A DNA stretch of 64,000 bases from Mangrovibacillus cuniculi (GCF_015482585.1 NZ_CP049742.1:578501-642500); one strand, 5' to 3'. Positions 15,626 through 25,499 are shown, numbered from the stretch's first letter. The notes: a model not told the origin generated them from the letters alone. Program-made: numbers and translations.

Positions 15626-16138
15626 CTACTCTTCCATAACAACCGTATAAGTTGTTACATAAGATGGACGCAAGAAGATAGATGGTTCTTCTTTGTCTAC
15701 TCCATTTTCGGTTCCGCGTTTCTCATGAGCTTTATTATATGCTTGAGAAGATTGCCAATCCTTAAAAGATGCCTCTTTATCCCAAAAAGTTGCGATGATA
15801 TATGTATCACTTGCTAGTGGTCGTAATACTCGAATGGCAGCAAATCCTGGTTCTTTTTCAATTAATCCTGCGCGTTTTTTAAAGCGGTATTCAAAAACTG
15901 GACGACCTTCGTCTGTAACAGGAATATTGTTAAATACCACAAATGCTCCTTTCGTTGGATCTCCAACAGAGTCGATGGACTCATAATTTCTTGGTGTTTC
16001 AAAAAGCGTTTTATCTGCACCTTCATGGTAAAGTAGACCTTCTCCATTTCGCTGAAGAAGTAGCATTGTTTCTGTAGGATGAGATGTTTTCTTTTTTGAT
16101 AAAAAATCAAGTGTTCCAGTTGTCATGTATACCTTCAT
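15626..16138 (-). CDS. hmoB: Haem-degrading monooxygenase HmoB (YhgC)
   Basis: 170-residue protein with an N-terminal extension (1-60) and a C-terminal antibiotic-biosynthesis-monooxygenase (ABM) fold domain (about 62-165; FVVFNNIPVTDEGRPVFEYRFKKRAG, FAAIRVLRP, YIIATFWDKEASFKDWQSSQAY). B. subtilis HmoB cleaves haem and releases iron. It stands next to hemEHY there too, so haem breakdown and synthesis genes are adjacent; pbpF, which B. subtilis has between them, is absent here. The start ATG (16138) is 6 bases after GAGGTG; the upstream GTG (16147) is inside that site. Confidence 0.9.
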   Translation of the reverse strand: MKVYMTTGTLDFLSKKKTSHPTETMLLLQRNGEGLLYHEGADKTLFETPRNYESIDSVGDPTKGAFVVFNNIPVTDEGRPVFEYRFKKRAGLIEKEPGFAAIRVLRPLASDTYIIATFWDKEASFKDWQSSQAYNKAHEKRGTENGVDKEEPSIFLRPSYVTTYTVVMEE

Positions 16139-16284
16139 ACTTTTCACCTCATTTTAAATTATGGGTTGCATCTATATATTAGCAAAAAAGGAAACGGTTA
16201 CAAAATAAAGTGATTGTTTATTTATAATAAATATAAACAAGGTTCTTTTCTCCTTCAAACTTTTACGCTAATATAGGAGATATT

Positions 16285-16313
16285 ATGACAATTCCTTTGT
16301 AAACCTATACAAT
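16285..16313 (+). promoter_or_regulatory. Candidate sigma-A promoter of hemE
   Basis: ATGACA (16285-16290), 17-bp spacer, TACAAT (16308-16313), about 70 bp before the hemE ribosome binding site. Confidence 0.45.
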
Positions 16314-16389
16314 ACTTGGGAAAACGGCTATAGTGATACTCGTACATACATAGAGTAAATGGTCTAGTTAGAAAGGAAGGGCAACAGGG

Positions 16390-17430
16390 ATGAAAATTAC
16401 AAATGACACGTTCTTACGTGCGGCAAGAGGGGAAAAAACAACTCATACACCAGTATGGTACATGAGACAAGCAGGGCGTTCACAACCAGAATATCGAGCA
16501 TTAAAAGAAAAATATTCCTTATTTGAAATCACGCAAAATCCTGAAATTTGTGCTTACGTCACACGCTTACCAGTAGAACAATATAACGTGGACGCTGCAA
16601 TTTTATATAAAGATATAATGACGCCACTTCCTGCAATTGGTGTAGATGTAGAAATTAAATCTGGAATTGGACCAGTCATTCACAATCCAATAACAACAGT
16701 TGCTGATGTAGAAGTATTAGGAACAATTACACCAGAACAAGATATTCCTTACGTGCTAGATACAATTAAATTACTGACACAAGAGCAATTATCCGTACCG
16801 TTAATTGGCTTTGCAGGTGCACCTTTTACACTTGCAAGCTACATGATTGAAGGTGGACCGTCTAGAAATTATCATAAAACAAAGGCGTTTATGGTAGAGC
16901 ACCCAGAGACTTGGGCTTTGTTAATGGATAAATTAGCAGAAATGACGATTACGTATGCAAAAGCTCAAATTGCAGCTGGAGCTAGTGCTTTCCAAATCTT
17001 TGACTCTTGGGTTGGTGCACTTAACGTACAAGACTATCGTCGTTTCATTAAGCCAACGATGGACAAAATTTTCTCAAACTTAAGAGAAGTAAACGTTCCT
17101 TTAATCATGCATGGAGTTGGAGCTAGCCACCTTGTTCATGAGTGGAATGATCTTCCTATTGATGTAGTAGGGCTTGATTGGCGATTACCTATTCAAGAAG
17201 TAAGGGAAAAAGGTATTACTAAACCTGTTCAAGGTAACCTGGATCCTGCCATTTTATTAGCTCCTTGGGACGTAATTGAAGAGAGAGCGAAAGAAATCAT
17301 TGATGCGGGTGTTGAAACGCCTGGGCACATCTTTAATTTAGGTCATGGGGTATTTCCTACCGTTAATCCAGACACATTAAAACGTTTGACACAGTTCGTT
17401 CACGAATATAGTGCAAAGCGTCTTTCTTAA
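16390..17430 (+). CDS. hemE: Uroporphyrinogen decarboxylase HemE
   Basis: 346-residue enzyme that removes four carboxyl groups from uroporphyrinogen III to give coproporphyrinogen III. Signature motifs are present: [10 protein letters not shown] (N-terminal, substrate-binding Arg), [12 protein letters not shown] and [17 protein letters not shown], and [14 protein letters not shown] near the C-terminus. First gene of the hemEHY haem operon. The start follows GAAAGGAAGG. Length is normal for the family. Confidence 0.97.
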   Translation: MKITNDTFLRAARGEKTTHTPVWYMRQAGRSQPEYRALKEKYSLFEITQNPEICAYVTRLPVEQYNVDAAILYKDIMTPLPAIGVDVEIKSGIGPVIHNPITTVADVEVLGTITPEQDIPYVLDTIKLLTQEQLSVPLIGFAGAPFTLASYMIEGGPSRNYHKTKAFMVEHPETWALLMDKLAEMTITYAKAQIAAGASAFQIFDSWVGALNVQDYRRFIKPTMDKIFSNLREVNVPLIMHGVGASHLVHEWNDLPIDVVGLDWRLPIQEVREKGITKPVQGNLDPAILLAPWDVIEERAKEIIDAGVETPGHIFNLGHGVFPTVNPDTLKRLTQFVHEYSAKRLS

Positions 17431-17499
17431 CACATTAAATCTCGATTTACTGGATGAAACATGCCAAAATAACGAAAACTGTTTAATGAGGTGAAGAAC

Positions 17500-18429
17500 G
17501 TGAAACGTAAAATGGGTTTACTAGTAATGGCGTACGGTACGCCTTATAAGGAAGAAGATTTAGAGAGATATTACACACACATTCGACATGGTAGAAAGCC
17601 ATCAGAAGAAGCATTAGAAGATCTTCGTGAAAGATATGAAGCTATTGGCGGTATATCTCCATTAGCTAAAATTACGTTAGATCAAGCAAATGGTCTATGC
17701 GATCATTTAAATTCCGTTCAAGATGACATTGAATTTGTCATGTATCTAGGATTAAAACATATAGAGCCATTTGTGGAAGACGCAGTTGAGCAAATGCATA
17801 AAGATGGTATAGAAGAAGCAGTATCTATCGTTCTAGCACCACACTTCTCTACTTTCTCTGTAAAGTCTTATAATGGACGAGCGAAAGAAACAGCTGAAAA
17901 ATTAGGTGGACCAACGATTACATCTGTAGAAAGCTGGTATGATGAACCTAAATTTATTCAGTACTGGGTAGACAGAGTAAAAGAAACATACGCAACAATG
18001 ACAGAAGATGAGCGTCAAAAAACTTGTCTAATTGTCTCAGCTCACAGTTTACCAGAAAGAATCATTGCTGCTGGAGATCCGTATCCAAATCAATTACAAG
18101 AAACGGCAAATCTAATTGTAGAAGGAGCAAACGTACCTCATTATGCTGTAGGTTGGCAAAGTGAAGGGAACACTCCTGATCCATGGATTGGTCCAGATGT
18201 TCAAGACCTAACAAGAGACTTATATGAAAAGCACGGATATGAAGCATTTGTGTACACGCCAGTGGGCTTTGTAGCAGATCATTTAGAGGTACTTTATGAT
18301 AACGACTATGAGTGTAAAGTTGTAACGGATGAATTAGGTGTAAAATACTATCGTCCAGAAATGCCGAACTCACAACCGGAATTCATCGATGCGATGGCAA
18401 CGGTAGTTTTAAAGCATTTAAACAAGTAG
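17500..18429 (+). CDS. hemH: Coproporphyrin ferrochelatase HemH (CpfC)
   Basis: 309 residues, the usual length for the Firmicutes ferrochelatase (310 in B. subtilis), which inserts Fe2+ into coproporphyrin III. The conserved metal-site residues are in [16 protein letters not shown] (His, about 183) and [12 protein letters not shown] (Glu, about 264), with [10 protein letters not shown] between. The start is GTG (17500), six bases after GAGGTG; an upstream in-frame GTG (17491) is part of that site. It lies 69 bp after hemE; a hairpin separates it from hemY. Confidence 0.96.
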   Translation: MKRKMGLLVMAYGTPYKEEDLERYYTHIRHGRKPSEEALEDLRERYEAIGGISPLAKITLDQANGLCDHLNSVQDDIEFVMYLGLKHIEPFVEDAVEQMHKDGIEEAVSIVLAPHFSTFSVKSYNGRAKETAEKLGGPTITSVESWYDEPKFIQYWVDRVKETYATMTEDERQKTCLIVSAHSLPERIIAAGDPYPNQLQETANLIVEGANVPHYAVGWQSEGNTPDPWIGPDVQDLTRDLYEKHGYEAFVYTPVGFVADHLEVLYDNDYECKVVTDELGVKYYRPEMPNSQPEFIDAMATVVLKHLNK

Positions 18430-18434
18430 TCAAT

Positions 18435-18478
18435 GACAAATGAGCTGTCTAGAATTCACTTCTGGACAGCTCTTTTGT
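18435..18478 (+). terminator. Terminator or attenuator between hemH and hemY
   Basis: GAGCTGTC (18442-18449) pairs with GACAGCTC (18465-18472), extended by TGACAAA/TTTTGTCA, with a short TTTT. It may only reduce read-through, because hemY has no obvious promoter of its own. Confidence 0.6.
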
Positions 18479-18535
18479 CACGTGATCTGCTTTTAGAGGA
18501 GACCGAACTAAAAATTTAGTAAAGGCGATGAGGTC

Positions 18536-19936
18536 GTGGAAGAGAAGAAGCGTATAGTCATAATTGGAGGCGGTCTAACAGGACTTACCGCAGCGTATTA
18601 CGCTCAACAAGAAGCATCTGCCAACACAGAAGTCTTATTAGTAGAAGCAAGTCACCGTCTTGGTGGAAAAATAGAAACCGTTAACCAAAACGGTTTTCTT
18701 ATCGAGCGTGGCCCAGATTCTTATATTGCTAGAAAAGAAAGTATGACCGTTTTAGCGAAAGAACTTGGGATGGAAGATCAACTAGTACGAAATAGTGCTA
18801 CAAAATCTTACGTTTTGGTTAATAAACAACTTCATCCAATTCCAGAAGGGGCTGTTATGGGAGTACCAACGGAATGGAGACCTTTCATAACGTCTGGACT
18901 TTTTAGTTTGCCAGGAAAAATGAGAGCTGCTTACGATTTATTTTTGCCAAAAACAGCAACCGGTGCAGATATATCTATCGGTCAATTTTTCCGAAGAAGA
19001 CTCGGTGATGAAGTAGTAGAAAATTTAATAGAGCCACTTCTTTCAGGCATTTATGCAGGGAAAATTGATGATATTAGTTTACAAGCTACGTTTCCTCAGT
19101 TCATGAAAATGGAAGAACGCGAGAGAAGTCTAATTAAAGGGCTTAATAAAACGCGAGCGAATGTACCTAAGAATGCTCCGAAGAAAGGGCAGTTCTTAAC
19201 GTTTAAAAACGGATTAGAATCTTTCATAGATGAATTATCAAGTAGGTTAAAAGAAGAATCCGTATATCGTAGAACGAAGGTAGTTGATCTAGAGCGAATG
19301 GGCCAGCGCTATAAACTAAAATTGTCTAACGACGAGACGATGGAAGCGGATGCAGTCATTTCAACTTTACCTCAACAAGCACTTCATACACTGTTTCCGA
19401 CGGTTACTTCATTGAAAGAGTGGAAAGAAACACCCTCAGGAAGTGTTGCAACAGTAGCGATGGGCTTCAAAGCGGAAAACGTTCAAGTACCTTTTGACGG
19501 AACAGGGTTCGTCGTATCGAGAAAAAGTGACTATTCCATCAAGGCATGCACGTGGACAGATAAAAAGTGGCCGCACAGTACGCCAGAAGGACATGTCATG
19601 TTAAGGTGTTTCGTTGGTAAACCTGGTCATGAAGCAATTGTGGATTTATCAGACGACCAGATTCAACAAGCTGTGCTCGAAGACTTAAAGGACATCCTAG
19701 GAATTGAAGCAAAACCGCTGTTCACTAACGTAACAAGGTGGAAAAAAGCAATGCCTCAATATCAAGTAGGACACAAGCAAAAAGTGCAAAGACTAGAAGC
19801 GGAGCTAAAAGCCAAGTGGCCAGGAGTATGGATTACAGGCAGCTCATTCGGTGGAGTGGGGTTGCCAGATTGTATCGATCAAGGGAAGAAAGCTGCGCTG
19901 GAAGCGGTGAACATGGTGGAAGAGACTGGGGAGTAG
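18536..19936 (+). CDS. hemY: Coproporphyrinogen III oxidase HemY (CgoX)
   Basis: 466-residue FAD enzyme that oxidises coproporphyrinogen III to coproporphyrin III in the Gram-positive haem route. The N-terminal dinucleotide-binding motif IVIIGGGLTGLTAAYYA and the second motif LVEASHRLGGKIET are clear, and the C-terminal FAD-contact segment reads VWITGSSFGGVGLPDCIDQGKKAA. The start is GTG (18536) behind a weak GATGAGG. A long tandem array begins directly after the stop codon. Confidence 0.96.
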   Translation: MEEKKRIVIIGGGLTGLTAAYYAQQEASANTEVLLVEASHRLGGKIETVNQNGFLIERGPDSYIARKESMTVLAKELGMEDQLVRNSATKSYVLVNKQLHPIPEGAVMGVPTEWRPFITSGLFSLPGKMRAAYDLFLPKTATGADISIGQFFRRRLGDEVVENLIEPLLSGIYAGKIDDISLQATFPQFMKMEERERSLIKGLNKTRANVPKNAPKKGQFLTFKNGLESFIDELSSRLKEESVYRRTKVVDLERMGQRYKLKLSNDETMEADAVISTLPQQALHTLFPTVTSLKEWKETPSGSVATVAMGFKAENVQVPFDGTGFVVSRKSDYSIKACTWTDKKWPHSTPEGHVMLRCFVGKPGHEAIVDLSDDQIQQAVLEDLKDILGIEAKPLFTNVTRWKKAMPQYQVGHKQKVQRLEAELKAKWPGVWITGSSFGGVGLPDCIDQGKKAALEAVNMVEETGE

Positions 19937-19977
19937 ACCCTGGTCTTTTTTTTGTTTGGAAGGGGGACGTGTGGGGA

Positions 19978-20320
19978 CTGGCGGCGTAAGCGCTTAAGCC
20001 GAATGGGGCTAGAGTTGATGTGGCGACGTAAGCGCTTATGTCGCCAGGAGGAGTTGGGGCAGGATGCGACAAAGCGGGTAAGTCGCCGTGAGGAGCTGAG
20101 GAAGGAGGCGACAAAGTGGTTAAGTCGCCGTGAGGAGCTGGGTTAGGAGGCGACAAAGTGGTTAAGTCGCCGTGAGGAGTTAGGGCAGGAGGCGACAAAG
20201 TGGTTAAGTCGCCGTGAGGAGTTGGGGTAGGAGGCGACAAAGTGGGTAAGTCGCCGTGAGGAGTAGGGGCAGGAGGCGACAAAGGAGTTAAGTCGCCGTG
20301 AAGAGTTGAGGTAGGAGGCG
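19978..20320. repeat. Array 2a: 42-bp tandem repeats with a GGCGAC/GTCGCC hairpin
   Basis: Units with GGCGAC begin at 20107, 20149, 20191, 20233, 20275 and 20317 (exact 42-bp period), preceded by two or three diverged copies (about 19980, 20020, 20065). Each has the inverted repeat GGCGAC-11 bp-GTCGCC. Because 42 is a multiple of 3, proline-rich open frames appear on the minus strand, but these are by-products of the period. The array follows hemY directly. Confidence 0.93.
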
Positions 20321-20940
20321 ACAAAAGCGCTTAAGCCGCCAGAGGAAGATATCGAAACCATGTACAAGTCAGAGAAGTAGCAAGGAAAGGAGAGCACTAC
20401 CATGTACAAAAGCGCTTAAGCCGCCAGAGGAAGGTACCGAAACCAGGTACAAGTCAGAGAAGCCGCAGGGAAAGGAGAGCACTCCGATGTACAAAAGCGC
20501 TTAAGCCGCCAGAGGAAGGTACCGAAACCAGGTACAAGTCAGAGAAGCCGCAGGGAAAGGAGAGCACTCCGATGTACAAAAGCGCTTAAGCCGCCAGAAG
20601 AAGATACCGAAACCATGTACAAGTCAGAGAAGCAGCAAGGAAAGGAGCGCATGGCCATGTACAAAAGCGCTTAAGCCGCCAGAGGAAGATACCGAAACCA
20701 GGTACAAGTCAGAGAAGCCGCAAGAAAAGGAGCGCATGGCCATGTACAAAAGCGCTTAAGCCGAAAGAGGAAGATACCGAAACCAGGTACAAGTCGTAGG
20801 AGCCGGAGGGAAAGGAGCACATTCCCATGCACAAAAGCGCTTAAGCCGCCAGAGGAAGATACCGAAACCAGGTACAAGTCGTAGGAGCCGTAGGGAAATG
20901 AGCACATCCCCATGTACAAAAGCGCTTAAGCCGCCAACCC
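20321..20940. repeat. Array 2b: 85-bp tandem repeats
   Basis: AAAAGCGCTTAAGCCG recurs at 20323, 20408, 20493, 20578, 20663, 20748, 20833 and 20918: seven full 85-bp units and a partial one, with no period slip. The core is shared with array 2a: minus-strand GGCGRCTTAAGCRCTTT occurs in both, so the 85-bp unit seems to be the 42-bp core plus a different spacer. 85 is not a multiple of 3 and the frames do not stay open. Confidence 0.94.
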
Positions 20941-20963
20941 AACCCCCTCACAAAAAAATGCCA

Positions 20964-20997
20964 AACAAAAAAGCCACCCCAATCTCTAGAGGTGGCT
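20964..20997 (-). terminator. Terminator of the Sco gene
   Basis: Stem AGCCACC (20972-20978) and GGTGGCT (20991-20997), minus-strand tail TTTTTTG. Confidence 0.85.
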
Positions 20998-21009
20998 GCA
21001 CAATGCAAG

Positions 21010-21576
21010 TTAGTTCGCTTTCTTTATCGTTTTCACGATCTCATCGAATGGAACGTTCTCTCCGTTCCCATCTACTAGTGGGAAGTCCTTGATAACACCA
21101 CCCTTAGTATCCATTACGTATAGGGAAGTTCCGTGAATGACTTCTCCTCTTGCTGGTTTTTTGACTAGTGCACCAAATTCATCTCGAGCAAAACTCTCGA
21201 TTGTTTCTTGGGAATATCCCGTTAAGAAGTGCCAGTTTTCGAAGTTTGCATTGTAGTCAGAAATAAATTCCGTCAGCACTTCCGGCGTGTCCACTTCTGG
21301 ATCAACGCTAAAGGAGACAAACTCGACATCCTCCACTCCTTCTTCTTCTAATTGATCTTGAAGTAGCGTCATGTTATACGTCATTGGTGGGCAGACAGTG
21401 GTACAGCTGGTGAAGATAAAGTTTGCGACCCACACTTTTCCGTCCAATTGCTCACTTCCGAATGTTTGACCGTTTTGGTCTGTATAAGAAAAACGCTCGA
21501 TTGGATTGCCGCCACTAATGGAACAAGCAGCTAAAATTACCATGACCATCGTTAGTATAAAACCTTTTTTCCACAT
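21010..21576 (-). CDS. Sco1/SenC-family lipoprotein (cytochrome oxidase copper assembly)
   Basis: 188-residue lipoprotein. The N-terminus has a lipobox VILAAC (Cys at about 18), and the thioredoxin-like domain carries the copper ligands FTSCTTVCPPM (CxxxC) and the distal His in EVIHGTSLYVMD. Bacterial Sco proteins on the outer face of the membrane deliver copper to the CuA centre of cytochrome c oxidase; B. subtilis BSco (YpmQ) is the closest model. The gene is alone, convergent with hemY across the repeat array. Confidence 0.92.
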   Translation of the reverse strand: MWKKGFILTMVMVILAACSISGGNPIERFSYTDQNGQTFGSEQLDGKVWVANFIFTSCTTVCPPMTYNMTLLQDQLEEEGVEDVEFVSFSVDPEVDTPEVLTEFISDYNANFENWHFLTGYSQETIESFARDEFGALVKKPARGEVIHGTSLYVMDTKGGVIKDFPLVDGNGENVPFDEIVKTIKKAN

Positions 21577-21672
21577 AAAAAATCCTCCTGCATTACCTAT
21601 TAATCGTATTCTAGCACGAATATAGGTAGCAAAAGGATTTTTTCTTCATTTCACAAAATGTTCATAAAACGC

Positions 21673-21810
21673 TTACAAAATTTCTTTTACATCTAAACAG
21701 TGGTCACAAACATTACCGTAACATTCATGTTGTTCTTCAATATGCTCTCCACACTTGGTACAAGTTTTCTTTGGTAGCTCTCGGAAAAACTCCATTACGT
21801 TTGTTAACAT
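21673..21810 (-). CDS. yhfH: YhfH family small zinc-ribbon-like protein
   Basis: 45 residues, found by direct reading of the minus strand. Two Cys-x2-Cys knuckles are visible, CTKC (17-20) and CDHC (35-38), plus a Cys at 30, which suggests a small zinc ribbon. It matches B. subtilis YhfH (46 residues), which also sits beside yhfI and lplJ. The start follows AGAGGTG at 8 bases. Function is unknown. It is divergent from yhfI. Confidence 0.85.
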   Translation of the reverse strand: MLTNVMEFFRELPKKTCTKCGEHIEEQHECYGNVCDHCLDVKEIL

Positions 21811-21971
21811 CGTTTGAACACCTCTTCTGTTATATAATTGTTTCTGTATAACTCATTGTATTATAACAGATAGAAAAAGGTCAATGCCTTTTTCAAAAAA
21901 ACGAAGAATTAGGCTATTCCTCAAAAATGCGGTAAACTATGGACAAGAAGAAAAGTTAAGGGAGGCATAAG

Positions 21972-22706
21972 ATGAAGCTTACTGTTATTGGTTTTTGGGG
22001 TGGTTATCCTAAGGCTGGAGAAGCAACTACAGGATATTTATTAGAAGTAGCCGACAAGAAGTTTCTAATTGATTGTGGCAGTGCTGTTGTATCACAGCTG
22101 CAAAAGTTTGTGGATCCACTAAAGTTAGATGCCTTATTTCTCACTCATCATCATGCGGACCATTCTGCAGATGTGGGTGCACTTCAGCATGTATTTATTA
22201 TCCAAAAGGCATTGGGGCACTCGAAAGATATCTTTCCTATTTATGCTGAAGAAAATGGGTATAAGTACTTCGATGATCTGACTCACAATGGCGTTACAGC
22301 TGGAGTACCAATTGATGTGAATAACGGCGTAACAATAGAGGATATTTCCATTTCTTTTATGAGAACTATTCATCCAGTTCCATGTCTAGCAATGCGGTTT
22401 TCGTACAACGGAAAATCTGTCGTTTACACTGGAGATAGCTCCTTTACAGAAGACTTTATTGCTTTCAGTAAAAATGCAGATTTGCTGATCGTGGATTGCA
22501 ATTTTTATAAAGGAATGGATGGAAGTAAGCCAGGTCACATGACAAGTGAAGAAGTGGGTACTATTGCGAAGCAAGCCAATGTCAAAAAGCTGTTGCTTTC
22601 TCATTTACCTCACTTTGGTGAACACGATCAATTAGTTCGAGAGGCAAAAGAGATTTTTGATGGAGAGGTACAGTTGGCCTCAACAGGTTTAACTATTTTC
22701 ATGTAA
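21972..22706 (+). CDS. yhfI: Metallo-beta-lactamase fold hydrolase YhfI
   Basis: 244-residue MBL-fold protein. The zinc signature THHHADHSAD (about 57-66), a further His/Asp set VYTGDSS (about 155) and LLSHLPH (about 215) are intact, so it should bind two metals. It resembles RNase Z/YhfI-type hydrolases of unknown substrate. The start follows GGGAGGC. It ends 17 bp before lplJ and probably shares a transcript with it, as in B. subtilis. Confidence 0.9.
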   Translation: MKLTVIGFWGGYPKAGEATTGYLLEVADKKFLIDCGSAVVSQLQKFVDPLKLDALFLTHHHADHSADVGALQHVFIIQKALGHSKDIFPIYAEENGYKYFDDLTHNGVTAGVPIDVNNGVTIEDISISFMRTIHPVPCLAMRFSYNGKSVVYTGDSSFTEDFIAFSKNADLLIVDCNFYKGMDGSKPGHMTSEEVGTIAKQANVKKLLLSHLPHFGEHDQLVREAKEIFDGEVQLASTGLTIFM

Positions 22707-22723
22707 TAGAAAGGAAGAAGGAC

Positions 22724-23722
22724 ATGTTATTTATCGACAATAAAGGGATTACAGATCCTCAAATAAATTTGGCCATTGAAGAATTTGCCCTGAAAAACTT
22801 AGGGCTAGATGGAGAAAGTTATTTATTATTTTACATTAATGAACCATCTATCATTATCGGTAAAAACCAGAACACGATTGAAGAAATCAATACAAAGTAT
22901 GTAGAGGAACAAGATTTAAAGGTTGTAAGAAGGCTTTCCGGCGGTGGAGCGGTCTATCATGACCTTGGTAATTTAAACTTCAGTTTCATCACGAAAGATG
23001 ATGGAGACAGCTTTCACAATTTTAAAAAATTTACCGAGCCAGTAGTACAAGCGCTAAAACAGTTAGGTATTAATGCTGAATTATCTGGGCGAAATGATAT
23101 CTTAGCAGAAGGCAGAAAGATTTCGGGAAATGCTCAGTTTTCCACTAGAGGTAGAATGTTTAGCCATGGGACGCTATTATTTAATTCAGAAATGGAACAC
23201 GTGGTTTCTGCATTGAATGTGAAGAAAGATAAGATTGAATCTAAAGGAATTAAGTCTGTAAGAAGTCGAGTAGCAAATATCTCTGAATTCCTGCAGGAAC
23301 CATTAACGATGGAACAGTTTAAAGAAAAACTGTTACAAGCTATATTCCAAGTGGTGAAAGTAGAAGATGTTCCAAAATATGAACTGACAGAAGCGGACTG
23401 GGAAAAAGTCCGAGGAATTTCTGCTGAACGTTATCAAAACTGGGATTGGAACTATGGTAAATCTCCATCCTTTAATTTACAACATGCACATCGTTTCCCT
23501 GTTGGACAAATAGATGTCCGCTTGGAAGTGAAAAAGGGAACAGTGGAAGATTGTAAAATTTACGGTGACTTCTTTGGTGTAGGAGATGTTAGCGAAATTC
23601 AAGAAAAATTAATTGGCGTTTCGTACACAAGACAAGCGTTGGAAGAAGCGTTACATGAAGTAGATATCAAACATTACTTTGGTAACATTACAAAAGAAGA
23701 GTTCTTAGATTTAATCTATTAA
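22724..23722 (+). CDS. lplJ: Lipoate-protein ligase LplJ
   Basis: 332 residues, matching B. subtilis LplJ (331). It activates free lipoate with ATP and attaches it to E2 or GcvH lipoyl domains. Conserved motifs are RRLSGGGAVYHDLGNLNFSF (adenylate/lipoate pocket), GRNDILAEGRKISGNAQF with the catalytic Lys, and HGTLLF. A C-terminal accessory domain (about 250-332) is present, as in the full-length type. It is followed by a terminator. Confidence 0.95.
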   Translation: MLFIDNKGITDPQINLAIEEFALKNLGLDGESYLLFYINEPSIIIGKNQNTIEEINTKYVEEQDLKVVRRLSGGGAVYHDLGNLNFSFITKDDGDSFHNFKKFTEPVVQALKQLGINAELSGRNDILAEGRKISGNAQFSTRGRMFSHGTLLFNSEMEHVVSALNVKKDKIESKGIKSVRSRVANISEFLQEPLTMEQFKEKLLQAIFQVVKVEDVPKYELTEADWEKVRGISAERYQNWDWNYGKSPSFNLQHAHRFPVGQIDVRLEVKKGTVEDCKIYGDFFGVGDVSEIQEKLIGVSYTRQALEEALHEVDIKHYFGNITKEEFLDLIY

Positions 23723-23726
23723 AGAC

Positions 23727-23768
23727 AACAAACCGTCGTAAAACTGGAGCTTGCGACGGTTTTGTTTT
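23727..23768 (+). terminator. Terminator of yhfI-lplJ
   Basis: Stem AACCGTCG (23731-23738) and CGACGGTT (23754-23761) with flanking AACAA/TTGTT pairing and T run. Confidence 0.8.
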
Positions 23769-23853
23769 GTGCCTAGAAACAACTCATTGTTATTAACACT
23801 AGTTTTCTATCATTCTATTTTGTATAATAAATGTGAATGTTCTTTCAATTAAA

Positions 23854-23873
23854 ATGAGTGACCATTCATTCAT
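23854..23873 (+). promoter_or_regulatory. FadR-type operator upstream of lcfB
   Basis: The 20-bp palindrome ATGAGTGACCATTCATTCAT matches 18 of 20 positions of the Bacillus TetR-type FadR consensus WTGAATGAMTANTCATTCAW. A TATAAT (23823-23828) lies about 25 bp before it, so a bound repressor would sit near the transcription start. In B. subtilis FadR represses lcfA/lcfB genes until long-chain acyl-CoA appears. Confidence 0.8.
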
Positions 23874-23915
23874 TACGTACGAACAAGGGGATTACTATGA
23901 AAAGGGGGAAAGAGA

Positions 23916-25445
23916 ATGACGATCAGCACACGTTTACAGCAAGTGTCGTCGCAGTATGCAGATAAAACTGCATTTGAATTTATGGGGAAAGAAACAACTT
24001 ATCGTGAGCTAGAGATAGGAATTTCTACTTTTGCTTTTCAACTGGAAGAAATGGGTATCAAAAAAGGGGATCACGTTGCGTTATTGTTAGGAAATTCACC
24101 CCATTTTATTATCAGCTTATATGGATGTTTACGTGTAGGCGCTACTGTAATTCCAGTAAACCCAATTTACACGCTAGATGAGATCCAATATATTCTGCAA
24201 AATGGTGATGTAAAAGCATTAATTGGTTTAGATCTTGTGAGGCCAATGATGCAGGTATTTGAAAAGACGGTCCCATCAATTGAGCATTTTATTGTGTGTG
24301 AAACAAGTCCAAATCAGGATCCTTTCACTAGCAAAAAAATGAAATCGTTTACACGTCTGTTATCTGCTATTCGTCCAGGATATGTTGGTCCAGTGAATGA
24401 GCTTGATGACGTCGCAGTAATTTTATACACGTCAGGTACAACTGGTCAGCCAAAAGGGGCGATGTTAACGCATCAGAATATATTATCTAATGCTCATGAC
24501 ATCGGAGATTATTTATCAATGTCAGATCAAGATCGTGTCATTACCACCTTACCGATGTTCCACATTTTCTGTTTGACGGTGGTATTAAATGCTCCGTTAC
24601 TACGCGGGGCAACACTCTTATTATTACCTAAGTTTAGTCCAAAAGAAGTGTTTGAGATTGCTAGAGAACGTAAAGCAACAATTTTTGCGGGTGTTCCGAC
24701 TATGTATAACTTCTTATTCCAGTATCCAGAGGGCAAACAAGAAGACTTTACGTCCATGAGACTTTGTATCTCAGGTGGTGCGTCGTTACCTGTTGCCTTA
24801 CTTGAAAATTTTGAACAGAAGTTTGATGTGCAAATATCTGAAGGATATGGACTAAGTGAGGCTGCACCCGTTACATGCTTTAATCCAATTGATCGTCCTA
24901 GAAAACCAGGGTCCATTGGCACATCCATTATGAATGTGGAAAATAAAGTGGTCAACGAACTTGGGGAAGAAGTGCCCGTTGGAGAAGTGGGAGAACTGAT
25001 TGTTCGTGGCCCTAACGTTATGAAAGGGTATTATAAAATGCCCGAAGAAACGGCTGTAACGATTCGGGATGAATGGTTATACACGGGTGATATGGCAAAG
25101 CAAGACGAAGAGGGTTACTTTTATATCGTTGATCGTAAAAAAGATATGATCATCGTTGGTGGGTATAATGTCTATCCACGTGAAGTAGAGGAAGTTCTCT
25201 ATCGTCATCCTAATGTAGTAGAGGCTGCAGTAATTGGTGTACCACACCCAGAGTTAGGGGAAGCAGTTAAATGTTTCGTAGTGGGGAAAGACGGCTTAAC
25301 TAAAGACGAAGTAATGACGCACTGTGAAGCATCTTTAGCGAAGTACAAGCTGCCTTCTTCCATAGAATTTATTAATGAACTACCTAAAAATACAACGGGG
25401 AAAATTCTCCGTCGTGCCCTAAAAGAACAACTGGGCGTGTCCTAA
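23916..25445 (+). CDS. lcfB: Long-chain fatty-acid-CoA ligase LcfB (YhfL)
   Basis: 509-residue adenylate-forming enzyme making acyl-CoA from fatty acid, ATP and CoA. The P-loop-like AMP motif [14 protein letters not shown] (about 171-184), the [11 protein letters not shown] motif, the [34 protein letters not shown] stretch, and the C-terminal catalytic Lys in [11 protein letters not shown] are all present. It matches B. subtilis LcfB in length and position (after lplJ). A FadR operator upstream indicates induction by fatty acids. Confidence 0.93.
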   Translation: MTISTRLQQVSSQYADKTAFEFMGKETTYRELEIGISTFAFQLEEMGIKKGDHVALLLGNSPHFIISLYGCLRVGATVIPVNPIYTLDEIQYILQNGDVKALIGLDLVRPMMQVFEKTVPSIEHFIVCETSPNQDPFTSKKMKSFTRLLSAIRPGYVGPVNELDDVAVILYTSGTTGQPKGAMLTHQNILSNAHDIGDYLSMSDQDRVITTLPMFHIFCLTVVLNAPLLRGATLLLLPKFSPKEVFEIARERKATIFAGVPTMYNFLFQYPEGKQEDFTSMRLCISGGASLPVALLENFEQKFDVQISEGYGLSEAAPVTCFNPIDRPRKPGSIGTSIMNVENKVVNELGEEVPVGEVGELIVRGPNVMKGYYKMPEETAVTIRDEWLYTGDMAKQDEEGYFYIVDRKKDMIIVGGYNVYPREVEEVLYRHPNVVEAAVIGVPHPELGEAVKCFVVGKDGLTKDEVMTHCEASLAKYKLPSSIEFINELPKNTTGKILRRALKEQLGVS

Positions 25446-25451
25446 TCATGA

Positions 25452-25499
25452 AGAGTCTTTAGAAGAGGTGTAACGCTTCTTGTAAAGGCTCTTTTTTTG
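25452..25499 (+). terminator. Terminator of lcfB
   Basis: Long imperfect stem AAGAGTCTTTA...AAG with CTT...TAAAGGCTCTT, followed by seven T. Confidence 0.75.

Noticed and set aside
19833-20324. Proline-rich 163-codon open frame on the minus strand
   Set aside because: It exists because the 42-bp repeat is a multiple of three; it runs into the hemY 3' end, has no ribosome binding site and stops where the period becomes 85 bp.
20143-20919. Shorter open frames across arrays 2a and 2b (20143-20409 and 20671-20919, minus)
   Set aside because: By-products of the repeats; they lack ribosome binding sites and do not persist across units.
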